A stretch of DNA of 64,000 nt from Clostridia bacterium. Lineage in GTDB: Bacteria; Bacillota; Clostridia; Acetivibrionales; DSM-2933. Of the stretch, positions 1 to 8,167 are shown piece after piece. A model generated the notes under the pieces. That model ran no database searches. It saw only the letters and a list, made by a program, of their open reading frames with translations, and was not told the DNA's origin. Positions within the stretch are counted from its first letter, which is position 1. Each line of letters begins with the position of its first letter. The position numbers and the translations under genes were made by a program. Location of the stretch: positions 1 through 64,000 of the forward strand of contig JAOAEJ010000055.1 of assembly GCA_026416815.1 (NCBI GenBank), in the 5' to 3' direction.

Positions 1-1
1 G

Positions 2-304
2 AGCTGTGAAAACAGGCATATAGATGATAAGGTTTTGTATCAAGCCTTTGTAAATACGTTTAATGTGATGGTGGAGAATAAGGAATATTTTATAGAAAAG
101 TGGAAGAAAGAACTTAAAAGTGAGAATGTATTGGTAAGATATAAGGCAAAACAGTTTATGGGAATTTTAGCTGATGCACAACTGGTAGAGGATTTTGATA
201 TGGATATGTATTTTAGGATAATAGAGAAAATGACAGTGTTTGATGGGGAGAAGATAATAGTGAGTTTGCTTGATGGGACGGAGATTGAGGTTGTGGTTGA
301 ATAA
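2..304 (+). CDS. C-terminal end of a large serine recombinase (cut by window edge)
   Basis: The reading frame is open from base 2, upstream of the first ATG, so this is the end of a longer gene. It begins SCENRHIDDKVLYQAFVNTF, which I recognise as the second half of the zinc ribbon and the start of the C-terminal helical region of large serine recombinases (resolvase/invertase superfamily with a zinc_ribbon_recom domain) found on clostridial prophages and transposons. The catalytic N-terminal domain lies outside the window, so activity cannot be judged. A decayed homologue follows at 519-749, so the boundary next to the bacteriocin cluster has seen repeated recombinase insertion. Confidence 0.75.
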   Translation, partial: SCENRHIDDKVLYQAFVNTFNVMVENKEYFIEKWKKELKSENVLVRYKAKQFMGILADAQLVEDFDMDMYFRIIEKMTVFDGEKIIVSLLDGTEIEVVVE

Positions 305-393
305 TATAAAAAATTAATAGAATGTTATGTTAAAATTTATCTTAAAATAATAATAATGAATTATGTGGAAAAATGTCTCAAAAGAATGTTGAC

Positions 394-411
394 TATATAT
401 ATATATATATA
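394..411. repeat. (TA)n microsatellite
   Basis: A pure run of alternating T and A lies between the two recombinase ends. No gene is visible in 305-518. The run may vary in length between isolates, but nothing suggests a function. Confidence 0.7.
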
Positions 412-518
412 ATTGAAATATAGATAAAAATGTTACAAATTTATCAAACTAGGGTATATTTACTTTTATAATTTATAGGATTTTTAGAAACAAAATAAAA
501 TAGAGAAGGAATAAATGA

Positions 519-749
519 ATGATAAATTTTAATAAGAAAGGTTATTTGCGGAGACCTCAGGAGTACTTTGTGAAAGAAGGCTTTTTAAATTCCAACAATG
601 AAATGTTGAGATGGATAATATGGAGATGTAGTAATAAACATGAAGTAAAGGAAAAAAAGAGTTGTGCGAACAAAAATATAGATAATAGAGTTTTATATCA
701 AATTTTTGATGATGTGTTTAATGTACTTGTTGAGAATAAGGGGAAATGA
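519..749 (+). pseudogene. Decayed recombinase C-terminal fragment
   Basis: This 76-codon ORF ends with IDNRVLYQIFDDVFNVLVENK, a close match to the segment of the recombinase at 2-304 around IDDKVLYQAFVNTFNVMVENK. It also keeps zinc-ribbon-like cysteines (W-RCSNK then SCANK). The remaining C-terminal 50 or so residues seen in the first copy are missing, as is any catalytic domain. I read it as a truncated remnant of a second, related serine recombinase. Whether the ORF is translated is unknown; a weak GAAGGA lies 5' of the ATG. Confidence 0.6.
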
Positions 750-891
750 TCTGTATAACGGTATCTATTCTACAATAATATACAATAAATTTATAATAAC
801 AAACAAATTTCAAAGTTATATTTAATGTAAAAATCTAAGAAATAATACGAAACTAAAAGAATTTTAAAGATTGTTAGGGGAGGAGAATATA

Positions 892-1758
892 TTGAGTAAA
901 AGAATTTTAGAAATTAATAATCTATGCAAGAATTATAGCAAATTTTCACTAAGTAATATTAATCTAACTTTAGAAGAAGGTAAGGTTTTAGGATTAATAG
1001 GGCAAAATGGCGCAGGGAAAAGTACTACCATAAAGTCACTGTTAGGGTTAATTTCATATGACAGCGGAAGTATTTTAATCAATAATCAAGTTATGACACC
1101 TGATAATATAAATTTAAAACAGGATATAGGATATGTACCAGAAAATGTTTTCTTGTATCAAGATGTTAAGTGTAGGGAATTTTATAAATTTGTTAAGAGC
1201 TGCTATAAGAATTGGGACGATGATTTATTTTTTGAGTTATCAAAAGAGTTTGATTTAAATTTAGATAAGAGAATAAAAGAATTATCTAAAGGTAATCTAG
1301 TGAAACTATTAATAATAATTGCAATTAGCCATCATCCAAGACTCCTTGTATTGGACGAGCCTACATCAGGATTGGATCCATTAATAAGAAATCAAGTTCT
1401 GGATTATTTAAAAAAAGTTGTTGAAAAGGAAAAATGTTCAATTTTATTTTCTTCTCACATAACTGAAGATATTAATAAGTTAGCAGATACTGTAAGTTTT
1501 TTACACAATGGAAAGATATTACTATCTGAAAGTAAAGAAACAATTTTAAAGAAATATAAAAAAGTAGTGTTTAAAAATGAAATACCTAATAATATTAGAG
1601 AAAGTAGTAAATTTGTATGTAACAATGTGATTATGAAATGTGATGATAACGATATAGTAGACATGAATTTTAATCAGGAAGAATATTGTGTAAGTGATAT
1701 TACATTGGATGAAGTTTTAGGATTTTTGGTTAATAATGAAAAGAAGCTAAATCCTTAA
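892..1758 (+). CDS. ABC transporter ATPase of sactipeptide cluster (TrnF-like)
   Basis: This is an exporter-type ATP-binding protein of about 288 aa. Walker A is GQNGAGKST, the signature is LSKGN, and Walker B plus D-loop is LLVLDEPTSGLD, all in the usual order. The N-terminal LEINNLCKNY start and the short C-terminal extension resemble the YtrB/BcrA type. I chose the TTG at 892 because AGGGGAGGAG lies 7-10 nt before it; the longer TTG at 871 has no such site. The gene is followed by its permease and then by two sactipeptide precursors. In the thuricin CD cluster the order is likewise ATPase, permease, precursors, two radical SAM enzymes, peptidase. Likely role: export of the mature peptides or self-protection. 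It has no C39 peptidase domain, so leader removal must be done by another protein. Confidence 0.9.
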   Translation: MSKRILEINNLCKNYSKFSLSNINLTLEEGKVLGLIGQNGAGKSTTIKSLLGLISYDSGSILINNQVMTPDNINLKQDIGYVPENVFLYQDVKCREFYKFVKSCYKNWDDDLFFELSKEFDLNLDKRIKELSKGNLVKLLIIIAISHHPRLLVLDEPTSGLDPLIRNQVLDYLKKVVEKEKCSILFSSHITEDINKLADTVSFLHNGKILLSESKETILKKYKKVVFKNEIPNNIRESSKFVCNNVIMKCDDNDIVDMNFNQEEYCVSDITLDEVLGFLVNNEKKLNP

Positions 1759-1799
1759 ATTTGATTTACCACGGAATTTGTGATAGAAAGGAGAAAAAA

Positions 1800-2429
1800 A
1801 TGATACAATTAATTCTTAAAGATTTTAATTTCAATAAGAAAAATATATACATATCTTTTTTAGTGTGCTTAGTAGGATTTTATTTAATCAGTCAAGATGG
1901 AGAAAGATATAAAATTCTAGCTTGTACTTTAATTCCACTATTATTGTTTAATTTTATTATAGGTAAGTTATGTTTTATTGAAGATAGGGATAAAGTATTT
2001 AAATATATACAAGCTTTACCTATAAAGAAATCTCATTTTGTAATCGCCAAATATTTCGAAGGTTTTGTAATTCTGGTTGTATCCTTTGTATTTATATTTA
2101 TTGAGAATTTTGTTTTAAAGATATTAAATAAAAATTACTTCAACTTAGATCTTCAATACGCATTATTAATTTTCAGTATAATGTTAATTTATGTTGGAAT
2201 ATTTTTCTTATTATATTTTAGATTTAATTATCAGGTTGCAAATCAGACTTTAGTAGTTTTCTATATTTTTTGTCTTATGGGTTATAAACTATTGGAATTA
2301 TTGAATTTGGATATATTAAAATTTATGAATTACAAATACTTTAATATTTTCTTACTTGTCTTTGCATTTAGTTGTTATACTTTTACTTTTATATTATCCA
2401 GACATTCATATTATCGAAAGGATGAATAA
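1800..2429 (+). CDS. ABC-2 type permease of sactipeptide cluster (TrnG-like)
   Basis: This is a 209-aa membrane protein with about six hydrophobic segments, the size and layout of ABC-2 membrane subunits that pair with YtrB/BcrA-type ATPases. The cytoplasmic loop holds the typical FKYIQALPIKKSHFVIAKY stretch after the second membrane segment. The start at 1800 follows GAAAGGAG by about 7 nt; an upstream in-frame codon at 1761 has no ribosome site. It lies 41 nt downstream of the ATPase gene and directly upstream of the two precursor genes, so it should form the transmembrane channel for peptide export or immunity. Its sequence alone would not reveal the substrate; that comes from context. Confidence 0.85.
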   Translation: MIQLILKDFNFNKKNIYISFLVCLVGFYLISQDGERYKILACTLIPLLLFNFIIGKLCFIEDRDKVFKYIQALPIKKSHFVIAKYFEGFVILVVSFVFIFIENFVLKILNKNYFNLDLQYALLIFSIMLIYVGIFFLLYFRFNYQVANQTLVVFYIFCLMGYKLLELLNLDILKFMNYKYFNIFLLVFAFSCYTFTFILSRHSYYRKDE

Positions 2430-2501
2430 TTCATAAAAAACAACTAGTATTAAGTTTATTGTGAATTATTTAACATGGATTTGAAAGGGGGTGAATATAA
2501 A

Positions 2502-2636
2502 ATGGAGATATTAAATCAAGAAGTTAATAACCCAGAAGTTGGAGGACCAGTTGCATGCTTTGTTGCATGTGGAAGTCTTTGTTGGGTGTCATCAGGTGTT
2601 GTTACAGCTATGGCATTGGCATTAGTAGCAATGTAA
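2502..2636 (+). CDS. Sactipeptide precursor 1 (Trn-beta-like)
   Basis: This is a 44-aa peptide preceded by GAAAGGGGGTG. The leader is short and acidic (MEILNQEVNNPEVG). The core begins GPVACFVACGSLCWVSSGV, with Cys19, Cys23 and Cys27 (CX3CX3C), then a hydrophobic, Ala/Val/Leu-rich tail. If cleavage follows Gly14 the core is 30 residues with Cys at core positions 5, 9 and 13, exactly the geometry I recall for both peptides of thuricin CD. From memory, Trn-beta starts GWVACVGACGTVC, so this peptide is beta-like. By analogy the sulfur acceptors would be core residues 21, 25 and 28, here Thr35, Leu39 and Val42. Thioether links and cleavage site are inferred. Confidence 0.9.
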   Translation: MEILNQEVNNPEVGGPVACFVACGSLCWVSSGVVTAMALALVAM

Positions 2637-2674
2637 GAAATCTTATATCATATTGAATAAGGGGGGGATATATA

Positions 2675-2812
2675 ATGGAAGTAATCAACAATGAAATAAT
2701 TACTAATGAAGTAGGCTTATCATGGGCATGCGTAGTTGCATGCGGAATGAGTTGTATACTTGTTGGTGGAGTTGTAGTGGGTGCATTTGCTACAGCATTA
2801 GAAGCATTTTAA
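2675..2812 (+). CDS. Sactipeptide precursor 2 (Trn-alpha-like partner)
   Basis: This is a 45-aa peptide with the ribosome site GGGGGGGA 5 nt before the ATG. The leader MEVINNEIITNEVG has the same length as that of precursor 1, and the core LSWACVVACGMSCILVGGVV has cysteines at the same residues (19, 23, 27). The tail is VVGAFATALEAF. The aligned acceptor positions would be Val35, Ala39 and Leu42. Two precursors with matching Cys ladders and two modifying enzymes point to a two-component sactibiotic in which both peptides act together. The pair differs clearly in the core tails, so this is a distinct member and not thuricin CD itself. Confidence 0.88.
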   Translation: MEVINNEIITNEVGLSWACVVACGMSCILVGGVVVGAFATALEAF

Positions 2813-2816
2813 AATA

Positions 2817-2856
2817 TATAAGGCTTTAACGAAAGGTCTTATGTCAAAGCCTTATA
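2817..2856 (+). terminator. Hairpin after precursor genes
   Basis: TATAAGGCTTT (2817-2827) pairs perfectly with AAAGCCTTATA (2846-2856) across an 18-nt loop. It starts 4 nt after the second precursor stop and lacks a long U-tract, so it probably acts as a 3' stabilising or partial stop structure. Confidence 0.6.
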
Positions 2857-2870
2857 TATAGAGAGTATAA

Positions 2871-2913
2871 ATATACATGAGTTCACTGTTTGCATCAAGG
2901 GACTCATGTATAT
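2871..2913 (+). terminator. Second hairpin, likely partial terminator
   Basis: ATATACATGAGT (2871-2882) pairs perfectly with ACTCATGTATAT (2902-2913), followed by TTTTATATT. Together with the preceding hairpin it separates the peptide genes from the enzyme genes, a common way to make much more precursor than enzyme. Confidence 0.6.
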
Positions 2914-2982
2914 TTTATATTATAACACTAATAATTATAGAAGTACATATTTTATAAGTTATTAATGAGGAGATATAAGTTT

Positions 2983-4512
2983 ATGAATATGAATAAAAAG
3001 CCTAAAGTATTAGTATTTAGTACTGATAACAATAAATATATATTTGATAATGTAAGTGGTAATGTATTTCATTATTCAGATGAAATCATGTTTATAATAA
3101 ATAATTTTTTTAGATTATTAAAGGATGATATTATAGAAGAGTTAGTCAATAAATTTGGGTTGGAAAAAAGAAAGTGTAGCAATTTATATTTATATATAGA
3201 AAATCTTATAAATAATGGATGCTTTTATAATGAAATGGCGGTTACTGAGGTGGACTGTAGAGAGGAGTCTCTAAAAACACCAATGTCACAGTTAATTTTA
3301 GTATTAACTGAGCAATGTAATTTAAGATGTAAGTATTGTATTTATTCAGAACATTATCCAAATGTTATAGGATATTCAAATAAAAGTATGGATTTTGAAA
3401 CCGCAAAGCGGGCAATTGATCAATATATGCAGTTATATAATGAAAAGCAAAAGTATGGATATAGGAAAAAGGCTATAATTAGTTTTTATGGCGGAGAGCC
3501 TTTTTTAAAATTTGATGTAATTAAGCAGGTAATTAAATACTGTAGGGAAAAAGGATACGAAGTTAGATACTATGTAACAACAAATGGAACAATAATGAAT
3601 GAAGAAATTATTGAATATATAGTAAGTAATGATTTCATAGTTACATTTAGTGTAGACGGATATAAGGAACAACATGATAGAAATAGAGTTTTTGCCGGAA
3701 ACAAGGGCACGTTTGATTCAGTGTTTGATAATATAGAAAGGCTACAGAATTACAAAAGAAAAAGAGGTATTGAACAATTAATAACATTTAATTGTACCTA
3801 TGACCATTATAGTGATTTAAGTAAAATTATTGATTTTTTTGTAAAGAATTATGAGAAATTTGATCCTTTTAATGTTATGTTTGGTCCTGTTAATAAACTT
3901 GGTACTACTTATTACGACTATTGTAAAGAAATGAATAATAAAGGAATCATTAAAGAATCCAGCAATACAGCGGGTGAATCCTACAAACATCTTCTAAATA
4001 AATTAATAGAAACAGCTGGAAATAATAATGATGAAACAAAAATATTAAATTCCTTTTTTGCTTCTCTTTTTCTTATAAAAAAAAGACCGAAGGGATTGAT
4101 ACATTTACATTCTAACGCCTGCATGCCTTCAAACAAAATAGCTGTTAGTCCGGATGGAGATTATTATGTATGTGAACGTATAAATCAAAAGTTCAAGATT
4201 GGAGATATAAATTCAGGTATAAACTGGGAAAGATGTTCAGAACTTTTAAACAAATATATGAAGGTTTTAAGTGAAAATTGCGAAGATTGTAATTTAAGCA
4301 GATTATGCGATTCTTGCTATATACATTTTGTAAAAGATGAAAATAATATTGAGTTTGATAGTGAGTTTTGCAAAGAAAAAAAGAGTATTTTGCCAAAGAC
4401 ACTGTCAATATTATATTCATTGTTAGAACATAATCCTAAAATGTTTGAAATAGCATTTAATAATGATATTAAAGAAGAAAGTATCATAGAATTCTATCAA
4501 GTAATGAAGTAA
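2983..4512 (+). CDS. Radical SAM/SPASM sactipeptide maturase 1 (TrnC-like)
   Basis: This protein of about 509 aa has an N-terminal region resembling a RiPP recognition element (residues about 5-85), a radical SAM core with CNLRCKYC (CX3CX2C), the glycine-rich FYGGEPFL motif, and a C-terminal SPASM region with cysteines in NACMPS, YYVCERI, CEDCNLSRLCDSC and FCKEK that should bind auxiliary iron-sulfur clusters. This architecture is that of sactisynthases, which join Cys sulfur to alpha carbons. The start at 2983 fits AGGAGA at 2968; the ATG at 2965 overlaps that site. It is the first of two enzymes next to two precursors, matching thuricin CD. Which enzyme modifies which peptide cannot be told from sequence. 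Confidence 0.9.
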   Translation: MNMNKKPKVLVFSTDNNKYIFDNVSGNVFHYSDEIMFIINNFFRLLKDDIIEELVNKFGLEKRKCSNLYLYIENLINNGCFYNEMAVTEVDCREESLKTPMSQLILVLTEQCNLRCKYCIYSEHYPNVIGYSNKSMDFETAKRAIDQYMQLYNEKQKYGYRKKAIISFYGGEPFLKFDVIKQVIKYCREKGYEVRYYVTTNGTIMNEEIIEYIVSNDFIVTFSVDGYKEQHDRNRVFAGNKGTFDSVFDNIERLQNYKRKRGIEQLITFNCTYDHYSDLSKIIDFFVKNYEKFDPFNVMFGPVNKLGTTYYDYCKEMNNKGIIKESSNTAGESYKHLLNKLIETAGNNNDETKILNSFFASLFLIKKRPKGLIHLHSNACMPSNKIAVSPDGDYYVCERINQKFKIGDINSGINWERCSELLNKYMKVLSENCEDCNLSRLCDSCYIHFVKDENNIEFDSEFCKEKKSILPKTLSILYSLLEHNPKMFEIAFNNDIKEESIIEFYQVMK

Positions 4513-4525
4513 AGGATGTGATAAA

Positions 4526-5779
4526 ATGGGAAGTTATTTCAGGTTGAATTCATATATAAGATTTGAGAAAAAAAGTACTGAAGCTTGTATTTATAATTTA
4601 TTTAATGGAGATATTATTTTTTTAGATGAGAAAAAAGCGAATATAATCGAGAAATGCGAAAGAAATGAAGCTATAAGTAATCTCAACAATGATGAACTTG
4701 CTTTCCTTAATAAACTTGAAGATATGGGTATAGGCAGGTATTATGATAGGAAAGTATATGTTGAGAAAATGTTTTTAGGGCAAGAAGCAGATTTTGAAAG
4801 TACAATGAAAAAGAATATAACTTTCTCAAGATTATTTATTGAAATTACTAACGAATGCAATTTAGATTGTTTATTTTGTAATTACTTAGATGAAAAGGCC
4901 TATAGAAAGACAGGCTGTAAAAGATGGTATTCAAGTGGAAGAAATTTGAGCACAGAGCAGTATAAGGAAGTTATTAGACAAGCGGTTCCTATGGGAGTTA
5001 AAGAAATAGTTTTTATGGGTGGAGAACCTTTTTTAGAATATGAAAAAATGAAGGAATTAATACAGTATACTAAATTTTTAGGTGTAGAAAAGGTTGCTGT
5101 GTATACTAATTTAACTCTGCTTAATGAAGAGATTCTTAAGATAATAAAGGAGTTCAAGGTAAGTCTTGTAGTTCAAGTGATTTCCAATAATAAAGAAGAA
5201 TTTGAGTGTATCTCTAATAAGCCACTTGAAGTAGATATTATAAAAAATATTAGACTATTAAAAAATAATAATGTTGCCTTTAGTATAAAGATTTTAGTGT
5301 GCAGATATAACGAAGATAATATAGAAAATATGATAAGTGAATTGAGCAGGATAATTAGTAATAATAAGATTCAATTAGATTTTATATATCCTCACAACAA
5401 AATTCATCATTCGCCAAAGTACCTTAATTATATATACAACAAGAAGTCAAAGCTGTTTAGAGTTAATCTTCCTATGTATTCTTTCTACACTAAATACAAT
5501 AATTGCTTTGGGAATCAGATTGCATTAACACTAGATGGTGACATACTTCCATGTATAATGACAAGAAAATTAAAGTTGGGGTCTATAATTGAACAACAAC
5601 TACATGAGATTTTAACAGATGGAAAATATGAAGCATTGCAGACATTAACAAAGGATAAAATACAAGGTTGCAAAGAATGCATATATAGGTTTGGATGTAT
5701 TGATTGCAGAGCTATAGAGATGGAATATTCAAATACTATAAATGAAACAAATTATTGTGAATGTGTTAATAAAGGGTGA
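4526..5779 (+). CDS. Radical SAM/SPASM sactipeptide maturase 2 (TrnD-like)
   Basis: This is a 417-aa protein with the cluster motif CNLDCLFC, the glycine motif FMGGEPFLEY, and a SPASM-like C-terminus with cysteines in NCFGNQ, ILPCIM, CKECIYRFGCIDC and YCEC. It is about 90 residues shorter than its neighbour and only distantly alike, as expected for the two separate maturases of two-peptide sactibiotics. The ATG at 4526 follows AAAGGATGTG, 13 nt after the preceding gene, so the two are co-translated. Function is assigned from the fold and the thuricin-CD-like order; the substrate is inferred. Confidence 0.9.
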   Translation: MGSYFRLNSYIRFEKKSTEACIYNLFNGDIIFLDEKKANIIEKCERNEAISNLNNDELAFLNKLEDMGIGRYYDRKVYVEKMFLGQEADFESTMKKNITFSRLFIEITNECNLDCLFCNYLDEKAYRKTGCKRWYSSGRNLSTEQYKEVIRQAVPMGVKEIVFMGGEPFLEYEKMKELIQYTKFLGVEKVAVYTNLTLLNEEILKIIKEFKVSLVVQVISNNKEEFECISNKPLEVDIIKNIRLLKNNNVAFSIKILVCRYNEDNIENMISELSRIISNNKIQLDFIYPHNKIHHSPKYLNYIYNKKSKLFRVNLPMYSFYTKYNNCFGNQIALTLDGDILPCIMTRKLKLGSIIEQQLHEILTDGKYEALQTLTKDKIQGCKECIYRFGCIDCRAIEMEYSNTINETNYCECVNKG

Positions 5780-5784
5780 TCTTT

Positions 5785-6966
5785 ATGAGTTTTGAAGATT
5801 GGATACTGAGTAACAAAGAAGAGTATGTAAGAAAAATAGCTAAAATTATTGAAGAAAAATATGTGTTTTGGGATGAAGTGTCTAGCTACTGGTGCGATAA
5901 AGTTAACCAATACGTTCAACTTATAGAAGACTGCGACAACTTAAAGGATATCTATTGCAATATTGACAGAATGTTACTGGAATTAAATGACCCGCATACA
6001 AGATTCAGAAATATTGTTGCTAAAGGGAATGCTAAAGTCTTAATGACAAAATATAAAGGAAAATACTACATAATTGACGTGCTTTATAATAATTCATCTA
6101 TTAAAAAAGGTGCTCAATTATTAAAAATAAATGATGTTGATATAAAAGAAATCGAAAAAGAGATAGGTGCAAGATACAAATTCCAATCAAAAAATATAAA
6201 AGATGTATGTATACTAGAGGAGCTTGTTACACAGTACGTAAAAGAAGATTATATAATAGAGTGTGAAAACGATGGAAAATCTTTACGTGAGAGAATACCA
6301 AAGGATAATAAATTAGATTTGAACAGGCTGTGCAGTGAGTCTATTCCTATTAAGTTTAAAAGTATCTACGAGAACAGAATAGATGATAAAACAGAATATG
6401 TTAAATTGCCTACATTTAATCACCCTAAAATTGATAATGATTTTGAGCAGTTTTTAAATGAATCAAAAAGTAAGAATTTAATAATAGATGTGAGAAGTAA
6501 TATGGGAGGGCTTATAGAGAAGGCCATAAATGTTTCTTCAATGTTATTGAAGGATATAAAAAACATAGGATTTATAGCCTCGAGAAATGAGGCGGAATTA
6601 AGGCCAATAACTATAAATCCAACTGAAAAATATTTAGACAAATTTGAGAAAATTATTATTTTAGTTGATAGAAATACTGGTAGTTCTGCTGAGAATATTT
6701 TTATAAGAGCTTTAAAAAACAGTAGTGATAAAATTAGGATTCTAGGCACCGAAACTATGGGATTGGTTCACCAAGCAACAGTATTTACTCTAAAAGATAA
6801 TTCACAATTACAGGTAACTACAAGTAAATACTTTGATGTTAACAGAAATTTATTAAAGCCTGATGGTATTGAACCGGATATTTTTGTTGAAAATGGTTTG
6901 AATATTTTTATGGGTACAGATAATCAACTTAATATGGCATTAAAATTATTAGAACATAGTGTATAG
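5785..6966 (+). CDS. S41-family peptidase, probable sactipeptide leader protease (TrnP-like)
   Basis: This is a 393-aa soluble protein without signal peptide. It has the S41 (C-terminal processing/IRBP) fold signature: LNDPHTRF with His71, a PDZ-like middle (about residues 75-150), VRSNMGGL, and the nucleophile motif NTGSSAEN (Ser300/Ser301). The Lys that classical CtpA proteases carry in the GxxSFGKG motif is absent (here GTETMGLVHQ), so a Ser-His mechanism, as reported for nisin-resistance protein, is more likely than Ser-Lys. Thuricin CD clusters end with such an S41 peptidase (TrnP), thought to process the peptides. The start at ATG 5785 follows AAAGGGTG; the gene begins 5 nt after the preceding stop. 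Confidence 0.85.
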   Translation: MSFEDWILSNKEEYVRKIAKIIEEKYVFWDEVSSYWCDKVNQYVQLIEDCDNLKDIYCNIDRMLLELNDPHTRFRNIVAKGNAKVLMTKYKGKYYIIDVLYNNSSIKKGAQLLKINDVDIKEIEKEIGARYKFQSKNIKDVCILEELVTQYVKEDYIIECENDGKSLRERIPKDNKLDLNRLCSESIPIKFKSIYENRIDDKTEYVKLPTFNHPKIDNDFEQFLNESKSKNLIIDVRSNMGGLIEKAINVSSMLLKDIKNIGFIASRNEAELRPITINPTEKYLDKFEKIIILVDRNTGSSAENIFIRALKNSSDKIRILGTETMGLVHQATVFTLKDNSQLQVTTSKYFDVNRNLLKPDGIEPDIFVENGLNIFMGTDNQLNMALKLLEHSV

Positions 6967-7020
6967 AAATAGACTAATAATATAGCGCAGTTCATTAATA
7001 AGGAGGGAGGCAAAATAACC

Positions 7021-7221
7021 ATGAGGATATTAAAATATATTTTTACTGGATTGATTTGGTGTAGTATTTATACCGCTGTAAATCTCTTAAAAAACAAAAC
7101 TGATTTTGTTAAGTTTATGCAAACCCCAGGTTATAAATTTAATTTACTAATATATTTTTTTATATCAATTTTAGTTACCTATTTAGTTGAGTTAAGACAA
7201 AAACATAAAAAAAAATCATGA
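7021..7221 (+). CDS. Small two-helix membrane protein, candidate immunity protein
   Basis: This 66-aa protein follows a strong AGGAGGGAGG site 10 nt before the ATG. It shows two hydrophobic segments (about residues 4-22 and 40-57) and a very basic tail (RQKHKKKS). It is the last gene of the sactipeptide block, 54 nt after the peptidase gene. Small basic membrane proteins in such positions often protect the producer, and a small membrane peptide (TrnI) is reported as immunity factor for thuricin CD, although located elsewhere in that cluster. I do not recognise a family, so the role is inferred only from size and place. Confidence 0.6.
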   Translation: MRILKYIFTGLIWCSIYTAVNLLKNKTDFVKFMQTPGYKFNLLIYFFISILVTYLVELRQKHKKKS

Positions 7222-7613
7222 AATGCTATGGATATGTTTGTTTAAATTATTATAATAGAAATCTTATATAAGGAGAAATAATTCAAATTAGTAAGGTTAA
7301 AATCTAAATGAAAAATTATATTTAATAGAATATTTTAATCATATTATGATAACACTTTTAACAGAAAATCCTTAAAAATTTATTTAACACTTCAGCTATT
7401 TTGGTGCAACAGAAATGCCATTTAGTTAATATAATAATTAATACGTAAAAGTATAAATCGAAATGATTTAGTCCCCGTATTTTTAGGGGGTTCACCTTTA
7501 CGCAAAAACAATATTAATGCGTATTAGTATCATCATTCTATCAAAACACACGTTGTGTATGGAAATGCGCTAAAATGTATCAAAACCTTACACATTAGAC
7601 AAAATGAAGGATA

Positions 7614-7662
7614 TGACCGTCTGTAGGTTGCTTTAAAAGCGACCTACAGGCGGTCATTTTTT
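7614..7662 (+). terminator. Long hairpin with U-tract (repeat family F, copy 1)
   Basis: The 21-nt arms 7614-7634 and 7636-7656 (TGACCGTCTGTAGG ... CCTACAGGCGGTCA) pair with a few wobbles and are followed by TTTTTT. A related hairpin with compensating base changes is at 60696-60750, so this is a dispersed element and not a gene-specific terminator. Confidence 0.7.
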
Positions 7663-7944
7663 AGCAGGGTTTGGTAGTGCACCACCGGCAGACCTTGAAT
7701 TAAGAGGGGACGATGAGCCTATCCCCTTATCCATTATTAAAAATAATAAGGGATGATGTGCTCTCAAAATAATGTATTATTACGAAGGGAACCTTCTCTT
7801 TTGAAGCTTTCTGATTAAACACTGGATTTTGATTAAAACTAAATGATATTGGAGGAAAAAACAATTTTGAAGCGAATATATAATATATAAATTTTTTATG
7901 TATACCTTGATTTGTATAAAGGGTTATTAATCGACTATAATACC

Positions 7945-8041
7945 GATAGTTTAGGTTGAAAGTGATTTTTCCAGCTAGGGAATCACCACTTATCACAGGT
8001 GTTTCCCTAGCTGGAAATCACTAAGTTCAACCTAAACTATC
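7945..8041. repeat. Palindromic repeat family A, copy 1
   Basis: This 97-bp near-perfect inverted repeat begins GATAGTTTAGG and ends CCTAAACTATC. It has an inner stem (CCAGCTAGGGAA / TTCCCTAGCTGG) and the loop CACTTATCACAG. Three further copies occur at 20408, 28622 and 45662. Confidence 0.85.
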
Positions 8042-8167
8042 TATATCCAAAGCTCAAAATATGAACGCTAAATATGAAAAAGAATTTATGCATTCATTCT
8101 AACTATAGTATGTCCTAGTCTAAAATACTCATTTTTACTAAATTTAAAACTGAAAGGAGCTTTCCAA

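Larger units (their letters stand above)
7222..8167. other. Gene-poor spacer with repeats
   Basis: No convincing gene lies here. The spacer holds an imperfect inverted repeat around 7449-7504 (CGTAAAAG ... CTTTACG), a long terminator-like hairpin at 7614-7662, an unassigned stretch around 7690-7760 with short inverted repeats, and repeat copy A1 at 7945-8041. It marks the right border of the sactipeptide island. Confidence 0.6.

Noticed and set aside
7727..7996. 89-codon ORF on the minus strand
   Set aside because: It runs through palindromic repeat A1, has no ribosome site and encodes no recognisable protein.
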